NCBI GenBank assembly: GCA_023393575.1
Contig: JAEWKX010000018.1
Span: 1 to 5,193, forward strand
Source of the DNA: Pseudomonadota bacterium
GTDB taxonomy: Bacteria; Pseudomonadota; Alphaproteobacteria; Rhizobiales; Rhizobiaceae
DNA: 5,193 nucleotides
Direction: 5' to 3'
Position numbers and translations under genes: made by a program. The notes beneath the pieces are model-generated. The model worked only from the letters and a program-made list of their open reading frames with translations, had not been told where the DNA came from and made no database searches. Positions 1 to 5,193 of the stretch are shown one piece after another; the first letter of the stretch is position 1, and each line of letters starts with the position of its first letter.

Positions 1-1
1 C

Positions 2-2065
2 CCCCAGCCTGCTGCCGCCCCGGTTTCGCCGGTGATCGGCCGCGGCCGTCGCGCAGGAAATGATGAGGACGACGATCGCGGCCCGCCGCGTGGCGTTCCG
101 GCCCGCGGTCGTGTCGCAACTCCGGCGCCCGCCAAGGTACCGGCTCGTCCGAAGACCGAAGATGAACGTCGTCGTGGCAAGCTGACCGTCACCACCGTCA
201 GCACGGATGACGAAGGTGGCAACGCCCGCGGCCGTTCGATGGCCGCGATGCGCCGCCGCCAGGAGAAGTTCCGTCGCAGCCAGATGCAGGAGCCGCGCGA
301 GAAGGTCATGCGCGAGGTCATCCTGCCGGAAACAATCACCATTCAGGAACTGTCGCAGCGCATGTCCGAACGCGCCGTCGATGTCATCAAGTTCCTGATG
401 AAGGAAGGCCAGATGATGAAGCCGGGCGACGTCATCGACGCCGACCTTGCCGAACTGATCGCCGGTGAATTCGGCCACACCGTCAAGCGCGTCTCCGAAT
501 CCGACGTCGAGGAAGGCATTTTCGACGTCGCCGATACCGAAGGCGAGATGCTGCCGCGCCCGCCGGTCGTCACGATCATGGGCCACGTCGACCACGGCAA
601 GACCTCGCTGCTCGACGCCATCCGCCATGCCAACGTGGTCGCCGGTGAAGCCGGCGGCATTACGCAGCACATCGGCGCCTATCAAGTGGAGCAGAACGGC
701 CAGAAGATCACGTTCAACGACACCCCCGGCCACGCCGCGTTCACCGCCATGCGTGCCCGCGGCGCGCAGGCGACCGATATTGCGATCCTCGTCGTCGCCG
801 CTGATGACAGTGTCATGCCGCAGACGATCGAGTCCATCAATCACGCGAAGGCGGCAGGCGTGCCGATCATCGTGGCGATCAACAAGATCGACAAGCCGAC
901 GGCAAACGCGCAGAAGGTTCGCACCGAACTGCTGCAGCACGAGGTCTTCGTGGAAAGCATGGGCGGTGAAGTCCTTGACGTGGAAGTCTCGGCGAAGAAC
1001 CAGACCAACCTCGACAAATTGCTGGAAGCCATCCTGCTGCAGGCCGAAATCCTCGACCTCAAGGCCAATCCGAACCGGACTGCAGAAGGCACGGTGATCG
1101 AAGCTCAGCTCGACCGTGGGCGTGGCGCAGTGGCGACCGTACTGGTGCAGAAGGGGACGCTGAAGCCCGGCCAGATCGTTGTTGCCGGGGACCAGTGGGG
1201 CCGGGTTCGCGCGCTTGTTACCGACAAGGGCGAGCACGTCAAGGAAGCCGGACCGGCCACGCCGGTCGAGGTCCTCGGGCTTTCCGGCACGCCGGCAGCC
1301 GGTGACAGGTTCGCGGTTGTCGATAGCGAAAGCCGCGCCCGCGAGATCTCAGAGTATCGTCAGCGCCTGGCACGCGACAAGGCCGCCGCACGCCAGTCCG
1401 GCTCGCGCGGCTCGCTCGAACAGATGATGTCGCAGTTGCAGACCTCCGGCCTCAAGGAGTTCCCGCTCGTCATCAAGGGCGACGTGCAGGGCTCCATCGA
1501 AGCCATTGCCGGCGCCCTGGAGAAGCTTGGGACCGACGAAGTCCGCGCTCGCATCGTCCACTCGGGCGCCGGTGGGATCACGGAGTCGGATATCTCGCTC
1601 GCCGAGGCATCCAATGCAGCGATCATCGGCTTCAACGTGCGTGCGAACGTACAGGCACGCCAGTTCGCGGAGCGTTCGGGCATCGAGATCCGCTACTACA
1701 ACATCATCTACGATCTGGTGGATGACGTGAAGGCGGCAATGTCGGGCCTGCTGTCGCCGGAACGGCGCGAGACCTTCCTCGGCAATGCCGAGATCCTGGA
1801 GGTGTTCAACATCACCAAGGTCGGCAAGGTCGCTGGCTGCCGCGTCACCGAAGGCAAGGTCGAGCGCGGTGCGGGCGTCCGCCTCGTGCGCGACAACGTC
1901 GTTATCCACGAAGGCAAGCTCAAGACGCTCAAGCGCTTCAAGGACGAAGTCTCCGAAGTGCCGGTCGGCCAGGAATGCGGCATGGCCTTCGAGAACTACG
2001 AGGACATTCGCGCAGGCGACGTCATCGAGTGCTTCCGCGTGGAGCACGTCACCCGGACGCTGTAA
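2..2065 (+). CDS. infB: Translation initiation factor IF-2, C-terminal ~687 residues (5' end outside window)
   Basis: IF-2 is the cytoplasmic GTPase that places initiator fMet-tRNA on the 30S subunit and promotes 50S joining. The frame is open from base 2 to TAA at 2063-2065, and rhizobial IF-2 is usually near 900 residues, so roughly the first 200 are missing. Seen in order: a low-complexity Pro/Ala/Arg-rich linker; an Arg-rich IF2-associated stretch (about 225-300); the IF2_N domain (about 315-480, starting [12 protein letters not shown]); the G domain with G1 GHVDHGKT (581-604), G2 GGITQH (653-670), G3 DTPGH (719-733), G4 NKID (881-892) and G5 SAK (989-997); domains II and III; and the C-terminal fMet-tRNA-binding domain (about 1765-2050). 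All GTPase motifs are intact. The GTG at 32 has no Shine-Dalgarno and lies inside the linker, so it is not taken as the start. A terminator follows, so infB appears to end its transcription unit. Confidence 0.97.
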   Translation, partial: PQPAAAPVSPVIGRGRRAGNDEDDDRGPPRGVPARGRVATPAPAKVPARPKTEDERRRGKLTVTTVSTDDEGGNARGRSMAAMRRRQEKFRRSQMQEPREKVMREVILPETITIQELSQRMSERAVDVIKFLMKEGQMMKPGDVIDADLAELIAGEFGHTVKRVSESDVEEGIFDVADTEGEMLPRPPVVTIMGHVDHGKTSLLDAIRHANVVAGEAGGITQHIGAYQVEQNGQKITFNDTPGHAAFTAMRARGAQATDIAILVVAADDSVMPQTIESINHAKAAGVPIIVAINKIDKPTANAQKVRTELLQHEVFVESMGGEVLDVEVSAKNQTNLDKLLEAILLQAEILDLKANPNRTAEGTVIEAQLDRGRGAVATVLVQKGTLKPGQIVVAGDQWGRVRALVTDKGEHVKEAGPATPVEVLGLSGTPAAGDRFAVVDSESRAREISEYRQRLARDKAAARQSGSRGSLEQMMSQLQTSGLKEFPLVIKGDVQGSIEAIAGALEKLGTDEVRARIVHSGAGGITESDISLAEASNAAIIGFNVRANVQARQFAERSGIEIRYYNIIYDLVDDVKAAMSGLLSPERRETFLGNAEILEVFNITKVGKVAGCRVTEGKVERGAGVRLVRDNVVIHEGKLKTLKRFKDEVSEVPVGQECGMAFENYEDIRAGDVIECFRVEHVTRTL

Positions 2066-2082
2066 GCGACGGAACCCACACC

Positions 2083-2120
2083 AAGAGCCGCTGGAGAGAA
2101 ATTTCCGGCGGCTTTTTCTT
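2083..2120 (+). terminator. Intrinsic (Rho-independent) terminator after infB
   Basis: An inverted repeat pairs AGCCGCTGGA (2086-2095) with TCCGGCGGCT (2104-2113). This gives a 10-bp GC-rich stem with one G.U pair and an 8-base loop. It is followed by TTTTCTT (2114-2120), and upstream AAG (2083-2085) can extend the stem into the T tract. It begins about 20 bases after the infB stop, so it should end the infB transcript. It ends only 22 bases before the kduD start codon and so leaves little room for a kduD promoter behind it. Confidence 0.88.
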
Positions 2121-2127
2121 GTCACAC

Positions 2128-2135
2128 GAGGAGGA
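2128..2135 (+). promoter_or_regulatory. Strong ribosome binding site for kduD
   Basis: GAGGAGGA sits 7 bases before the GTG at 2143 and 7 bases after the T tract of the infB terminator. It decides the kduD start against longer in-frame readings that would overlap infB. Confidence 0.8.
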
Positions 2136-2142
2136 GCGAGAC

Positions 2143-2904
2143 GTGACCATTTCATTCGACCTGACAGGCAGGACCGCCATCGTCACCGGCGCCAATACCG
2201 GCCTGGGCCAGGCAATCGCCGTAGCGCTTGCCGGCGCCGGTGCCGATATCGCGCTCGTCGGACGCTCATCCATGGCCGAAACGGAAGCAGCCATCAGGGC
2301 GGGCGGGCGGGGCAAGTGCCGCTTCATCAAGGCCGATCTCTCCACGACCGAACCGGTAAAGGATGTCATCGATCAGACCCTCGCCTGGTCGGGACGGGCC
2401 GATATCCTCGTCAACAATGCGGGCATCATCCGCAGGGCGGATGCCGTGGATTTCACCGAAGCGGACTGGGACAACGTGATGGACGTCAACCTGAAGAGCG
2501 TCTTCTTCCTGAGCCAGGCCTTCGCCCGTCACCTGATTGCCCAGGGGCGGCCGGGCAAGATCATCAACATCGCCTCGCTCCTTTCCTTCCAGGGCGGAAT
2601 CCGCATCCCCTCCTATACCGCCTCCAAAAGCGGGCTGGCCGGGCTGACACGCCTTCTCGCCTGCGAATGGGCCGGCAAGGGCATCAACGTCAACGCCATC
2701 GCGCCGGGCTACTTCGAGACCAACAACACCGAGGCGCTACGGAACGACCACGATCGCAATGCCGCGATCCTCGGCCGCATCCCCGCCGGTCACTGGGGCA
2801 GGCCGGATGAGCTGGGCGGCGCCGCGGTCTTCCTGGCCTCCGCCGCCTCCGATTATGTTCATGGCGTCGTCCTGCCGGTCGACGGTGGCTGGCTCGCCCG
2901 CTGA
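2143..2904 (+). CDS. kduD: 2-dehydro-3-deoxy-D-gluconate 5-dehydrogenase (SDR family, KduD-like)
   Basis: A complete 253-residue classical short-chain dehydrogenase, the same length as Escherichia coli KduD. The family's reaction is NAD(H)-dependent interconversion of 2,5-diketo-3-deoxygluconate and 2-keto-3-deoxygluconate in the cytoplasm, in pectin and hexuronate breakdown. Seen: the Rossmann cofactor loop TGANTGLG (residues 15-22), NNAG (91-94), and a catalytic tetrad N116, S145, Y158, K162 (YTASK). KduD-like signatures are SLLSFQGG around S145, NAIAPGY followed by TNNTEALR, and the terminal VDGGWLAR. GTG at 2143 is chosen because a strong GAGGAGGA (2128-2135) lies 7 bases upstream and the N-terminus fits the family; the frame is open further upstream but has no comparable support. 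No kduI or pectin gene is in the window. It converges end to end with hutF. The SDR family is certain; the exact substrate is inferred from similarity, and a related sugar-acid or polyol dehydrogenase is possible. Confidence 0.88.
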   Translation: MTISFDLTGRTAIVTGANTGLGQAIAVALAGAGADIALVGRSSMAETEAAIRAGGRGKCRFIKADLSTTEPVKDVIDQTLAWSGRADILVNNAGIIRRADAVDFTEADWDNVMDVNLKSVFFLSQAFARHLIAQGRPGKIINIASLLSFQGGIRIPSYTASKSGLAGLTRLLACEWAGKGINVNAIAPGYFETNNTEALRNDHDRNAAILGRIPAGHWGRPDELGGAAVFLASAASDYVHGVVLPVDGGWLAR

Positions 2905-4254
2905 TCAGGCTTCGACAAGGCTCTTCATTGCCGCATGGAACCGTGCGGCGATCCTGTCGCGGTGACGGTGCCGCCCCCTCTCGACCAGCTTCGTGCCGTT
3001 CACCCACACGCAGTCGGGCCTGACACTTCCGGCAAAGATCCAGCCGTCGAGGACCTGATCGCGCTTGAGGTAGGGTGCAGACGAGATATCCAGTGCCACG
3101 AAGTCGGCCGCGCTCCCCTCCTCCAATGCGCTCTCCGCGCCCAAAGCCCGGCTTCCGCCGGTCAGGGCGCCTTCGAACAGAGCGCAGCCGTTCGAACCGC
3201 CGGGCCGTGTCATCACGTTGCGGATCCGAAGCCCCAGGCGCTGGGAATATTCGAACTGCCGCAGTTCCTCTCCAACACCGATGAGGACATTGGAGTCGGA
3301 GCCCACGCCGAATGCCCCGGCCGCCGCAACAAACTCCGCGCCGGGAAATATTCCATCTCCCAGGTTTGCCTCTGTGATCGGACAAAGTCCCGCGACGGCT
3401 CCGCTCTTCGCCATTCTCAAAGTCTCCTCCGATGTCATGTGCGTCGCGTGGATCAGGCACCAGCGCCTGTCGATGTCTACGTTCTCGAGCAGCCATTCCA
3501 CCGGCCGCATGCCCGACCAGGCAATGCAGTCCTCGACCTCCCTTGTCTGTTCGGCGACATGGATATGCACCGGTGCTGCTCCCGCCATCGGCACGACGGA
3601 TGACAATTCCTCCGGCGATACCGCCCGCAGGCTGTGCGGAGCGACACCGACGACGGCATCGGGCAGGTCTGCGACGGCCGCTCGCGACCCTTCCAGCAAG
3701 CGCGCAAAGCCTTCCAGGGAATTGATAAACCGCCGCTGGCCATCGGTCGGTGCTGCACCGCCAAAACCTGAACGCGCGTAGAAGACAAGCAGGAGCGTCA
3801 GCCGAATGCCTGTCTGGCCCGCTGCCGCCGCAATGCGTTCGGCCATCTCCGCGATATTTGCGTAGGGACGCCCATCCCCGTCATGATGCAGATAGTGAAA
3901 TTCGCCGACCCGGCCGAAGCCTGCTTCGAGCATCTCCACATAGAGTTGAGCCGCGATCGCCTCCATCTGGTCCGGAGTCATCGAGAGGGCGAAGCGGTAC
4001 ATCAGTTCGCGCCAGCTCCAGAAATTGTCGGAGCCGGAGCCCCGGATCTCGGCGAGCCCCGCCATGGCGCGTTGAAACGCGTGGCTGTGAAGGTTGGGCA
4101 TGGCCGGCACCAATACCGAATGACGTTCGTCGTCCGGTGCGGGATCCATCCCGACCTCGACGGACCGGATCAACCCGTTGTCCAGCATGATCCGCACATT
4201 GTCCGACCATCCGTCCGGAAGCAGCGCGGCCGCGGCATGAACTGCATTCGTCAT
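2905..4254 (-). CDS. hutF: Formimidoylglutamate deiminase HutF
   Basis: A complete 449-residue amidohydrolase-superfamily enzyme that hydrolyses N-formimino-L-glutamate to N-formyl-L-glutamate and ammonia in cytoplasmic histidine breakdown. Counting from ATG at 4254, the metal and catalytic residues fall at H56 and H58 (NLHSHAFQR), H232 and E235 (HIHVAEQ), H269 (LIHATH) and D320 (GSDSN). As I recall, these are the same numbers as the zinc ligands and catalytic residues of the Pseudomonas aeruginosa enzyme, which supports both function and start. LLPDGW near the N-terminus is also typical of HutF. GGAGGA (4264-4259, reverse strand) precedes the ATG by 4 bases. The frame stays open to an ATG at 4413, but that would run through the operator and antisense to hutI. 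HutF implies a HutG formylglutamate deformylase elsewhere. It is divergent from hutI, with a HutC-like operator between, and its stop abuts the kduD stop. Confidence 0.96.
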   Translation of the reverse strand: MTNAVHAAAALLPDGWSDNVRIMLDNGLIRSVEVGMDPAPDDERHSVLVPAMPNLHSHAFQRAMAGLAEIRGSGSDNFWSWRELMYRFALSMTPDQMEAIAAQLYVEMLEAGFGRVGEFHYLHHDGDGRPYANIAEMAERIAAAAGQTGIRLTLLLVFYARSGFGGAAPTDGQRRFINSLEGFARLLEGSRAAVADLPDAVVGVAPHSLRAVSPEELSSVVPMAGAAPVHIHVAEQTREVEDCIAWSGMRPVEWLLENVDIDRRWCLIHATHMTSEETLRMAKSGAVAGLCPITEANLGDGIFPGAEFVAAAGAFGVGSDSNVLIGVGEELRQFEYSQRLGLRIRNVMTRPGGSNGCALFEGALTGGSRALGAESALEEGSAADFVALDISSAPYLKRDQVLDGWIFAGSVRPDCVWVNGTKLVERGRHRHRDRIAARFHAAMKSLVEA

Positions 4255-4258
4255 CAGG

Positions 4259-4264
4259 TCCTCC
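4259..4264 (-). promoter_or_regulatory. Ribosome binding site for hutF
   Basis: On the reverse strand this reads GGAGGA, then CCTG, then the ATG at 4254. The spacing is slightly short but functional. It fixes the shorter start that gives HutF its standard residue numbering, over the in-frame ATG at 4413. Confidence 0.8.
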
Positions 4265-4276
4265 GTTTGCTGGAGC

Positions 4277-4296
4277 GACAAGTGTTTCGTCTTGTC
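4277..4296. repeat. Short inverted repeat GACAAG-N8-CTTGTC in the hutF leader
   Basis: GACAAG (4277-4282) is perfectly repeated in inverse at CTTGTC (4291-4296), with 8 bases between. It lies between the HutC-like palindrome and the hutF ribosome binding site, and its right arm overlaps the proposed hutI -35 box. It could be a regulator half-site pair or a weak leader hairpin. Six-base arms can also arise by chance, so function is only suggested. Confidence 0.3.
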
Positions 4297-4319
4297 AGCC
4301 GGTCTTTTATGTATATACA
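4292..4319 (+). promoter_or_regulatory. Predicted sigma70-type promoter for hutI
   Basis: The -35 box TTGTCA (4292-4297) matches 5 of 6 consensus bases. It is separated by 16 bases from TATACA (4314-4319), which matches 4 of 6. Transcription would start near 4326 and leave a leader of about 20 bases carrying the hutI ribosome binding site. The -10 box lies inside the operator palindrome, the layout expected for repression by blocking RNA polymerase. This is a motif call only. No equally good -35 was found for hutF, although the palindrome supplies a symmetric TATACA on that strand. Confidence 0.5.
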
Positions 4320-4321
4320 TA
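4308..4321. promoter_or_regulatory. HutC-type operator palindrome between hutF and hutI
   Basis: This is a perfect 14-bp palindrome, TATGTATATACATA, with core TGTATATACA (4310-4319), in an AT-rich patch of otherwise GC-rich DNA. HutC, the GntR-family repressor of histidine-utilisation genes that responds to urocanate, is known from Pseudomonas to bind TGTATATACA-like palindromes. Its place in the divergent promoter region of two hut genes, over the predicted hutI -10 box, makes it a strong candidate for control in both directions. hutC itself is not in the window. Confidence 0.8.
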
Positions 4322-4335
4322 TAGTCCCAGAAGGG

Positions 4336-4342
4336 AAGAGGA
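4336..4342 (+). promoter_or_regulatory. Ribosome binding site for hutI
   Basis: AAGAGGA ends 4 bases before the ATG at 4347, within a purine-rich run that begins at 4331. It supports this start. Confidence 0.65.
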
Positions 4343-4346
4343 TAGC

Positions 4347-5193
4347 ATGAACCAGTTCTCCGTTTCCGAGACAGACCGATCCGCGGATGCTTCCGGCCTT
4401 TGGTTGAACGCACGGATTGTCACCTTCTCATCCACTGGGCCGGCGACAGTCGAAGCGGGAGCAATTGCGGTCAAGGATGGCCGCATCGCCTACCGTGGAC
4501 CCGCGGCAGACGTTCCCGATCACTTTCGGAACTCTCTGACACCGCACGATTGCGGCGGGCGCTGGATCACGCCGGCATTGATCGACTGCCATACCCACCT
4601 CGTCTATGGCGGCGACCGCGCACGCGAATTCGAGATGCGGCTTGCCGGCGCCACCTATGAGGAGATCGCCCGCGCCGGCGGCGGCATCGTTTCCTCCGTC
4701 AGGGCAACCAACGCACTTTCCGTGGAAGAGCTCGTCACGCAGGCCCTGCCCCGCCTCGACACGTTGCTGGCCGAGGGTGTGTCCACGGTGGAAATCAAAT
4801 CCGGCTATGCGCTGAACATCGAGGGCGAGTTGAAGATGCTGCGCGCGGCCCGCCGGCTCGGAGAAATCCGCCCGGTGCGGATCGTCACCAGCTGGCTCGC
4901 CGCCCACGCGACACCGCCGGAATACCAGGGGCGCAACGGCGACTACATCTCCGAGGTCGTGCTGCCGGGACTGGAGGCCGCGCACGCCGAGGGTCTCGTG
5001 GATGCCGTGGACGGGTTCTGCGAAGGCATCGCCTTCTCTCCGACGGAGATTGCGCGCGTCTTCGATAACGCCGCGGAGTTGAACCTGCCGGTCAAGCTGC
5101 ATGCAGAACAGCTGTCCGATCTGGGCGGCGCACGGCTGGCCGCCTCCTACGGCGCGCTTTCGGCCGATCATCTCGAATACCTCAGTGCCACCG
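4347..5193 (+). CDS. hutI: Imidazolonepropionase HutI, N-terminal ~282 residues (3' end outside window)
   Basis: HutI hydrolyses 4-imidazolone-5-propionate to N-formimino-L-glutamate, the third step of histidine degradation, in the cytoplasm. The frame is open from ATG 4347 to the window edge with no stop. The family is about 400-420 residues, so roughly a third is missing. Seen: the metal-binding [10 protein letters not shown] with H82 and H84, [18 protein letters not shown] after it, EIKSGYAL, H187 in [10 protein letters not shown], the metal ligand H252 in KLHAEQL with catalytic-position Q255, and H275 in SADHLEY. The final metal-ligand aspartate lies beyond the edge. ATG 4347 is chosen because AAGAGGA (4336-4342) precedes it by 4 bases and the N-terminus, with [10 protein letters not shown] at residues 18-27, fits rhizobial HutI. 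Its product is the substrate of HutF next door. The rest of a hut operon probably continues to the right. Confidence 0.96.
   Translation, partial: MNQFSVSETDRSADASGLWLNARIVTFSSTGPATVEAGAIAVKDGRIAYRGPAADVPDHFRNSLTPHDCGGRWITPALIDCHTHLVYGGDRAREFEMRLAGATYEEIARAGGGIVSSVRATNALSVEELVTQALPRLDTLLAEGVSTVEIKSGYALNIEGELKMLRAARRLGEIRPVRIVTSWLAAHATPPEYQGRNGDYISEVVLPGLEAAHAEGLVDAVDGFCEGIAFSPTEIARVFDNAAELNLPVKLHAEQLSDLGGARLAASYGALSADHLEYLSAT

Noticed and set aside
2..135. Pro/Ala/Arg-rich start of the window as a repeat or foreign element
   Set aside because: It is the usual low-complexity N-terminal linker of alphaproteobacterial IF-2, in frame with the rest of the protein.
32..2065. GTG at 32 as the true start of infB
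   Set aside because: The frame is open to the left edge, no Shine-Dalgarno precedes it, and it falls in the low-complexity linker, so the gene simply begins outside the window.
2119..2145. TTGTCA at 2119-2124 as a -35 box for kduD
   Set aside because: A -10 box at normal spacing would fall at or inside the kduD start codon, and no TATAAT-like sequence is there.
1349..2155. Reverse-strand open frame of 268 codons across the 3' part of infB
   Set aside because: It is a high-GC shadow of infB with no recognisable domain, and infB is unmistakable on the other strand.
2690..3496. Reverse-strand open frame of 268 codons spanning the kduD/hutF join
   Set aside because: It is Arg-rich, has no family features, and overlaps two well-supported genes in other frames.
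4255..4413. A 53-residue N-terminal extension of HutF from an ATG at 4413
   Set aside because: It would translate through the operator and antisense to hutI. The ATG at 4254 has a good Shine-Dalgarno and gives the standard HutF residue numbers.
4428..5171. Reverse-strand open frame of 247 codons opposite hutI
   Set aside because: It is a codon-bias shadow of hutI. The forward frame carries every HutI motif, while the reverse frame shows none.

Overview
The window is high-GC DNA from an alphaproteobacterium, most likely Rhizobiaceae (Agrobacterium/Rhizobium/Ensifer type). The assignment rests on the IF-2 and HutI protein sequences, which read like rhizobial homologues. HutI in particular closely resembles, from memory, the structurally characterised Agrobacterium imidazolonepropionase. 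No database search was possible.

Layout, left to right. (1) Bases 2-2065, + strand: the 3' three-quarters of infB, encoding translation initiation factor IF-2. Its 5' end lies off the left edge. A strong intrinsic terminator (about 2083-2120) follows directly. (2) Bases 2143-2904, + strand: a complete short-chain dehydrogenase, best called KduD (2-dehydro-3-deoxy-D-gluconate 5-dehydrogenase). Its Shine-Dalgarno sits only a few bases past the infB terminator. (3) Bases 2905-4254, - strand: complete hutF (formimidoylglutamate deiminase). It converges on kduD with no intergenic base; the two stop codons abut as TGATCA. (4) Bases 4255-4346: a 92-bp divergent promoter region with a perfect 14-bp palindrome (core TGTATATACA) that fits a HutC operator, and a plausible sigma70-type promoter for hutI. 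(5) Bases 4347-5193, + strand: the 5' two-thirds of hutI (imidazolonepropionase), running off the right edge. No gene-free stretch exceeds 100 bases.

How the genes work together. HutI makes N-formimino-L-glutamate from imidazolone propionate, and HutF deiminates that product to N-formyl-L-glutamate and ammonia. The window therefore holds two consecutive steps of the histidine-degradation route that passes through formylglutamate. The missing partners (hutH, hutU, hutG, hutC) would be expected outside the window, most likely to the right. One urocanate-responsive HutC site between hutF and hutI could control both directions. KduD belongs to hexuronate/pectin breakdown and has no obvious link to histidine. 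Its position just behind infB, where rbfA-truB is common in bacteria, suggests catabolic genes were placed after the infB terminator.

I see no phage, transposon, CRISPR, RNA gene or clearly undescribed system. The most interesting points are the infB/kduD junction and the compact hut control region.
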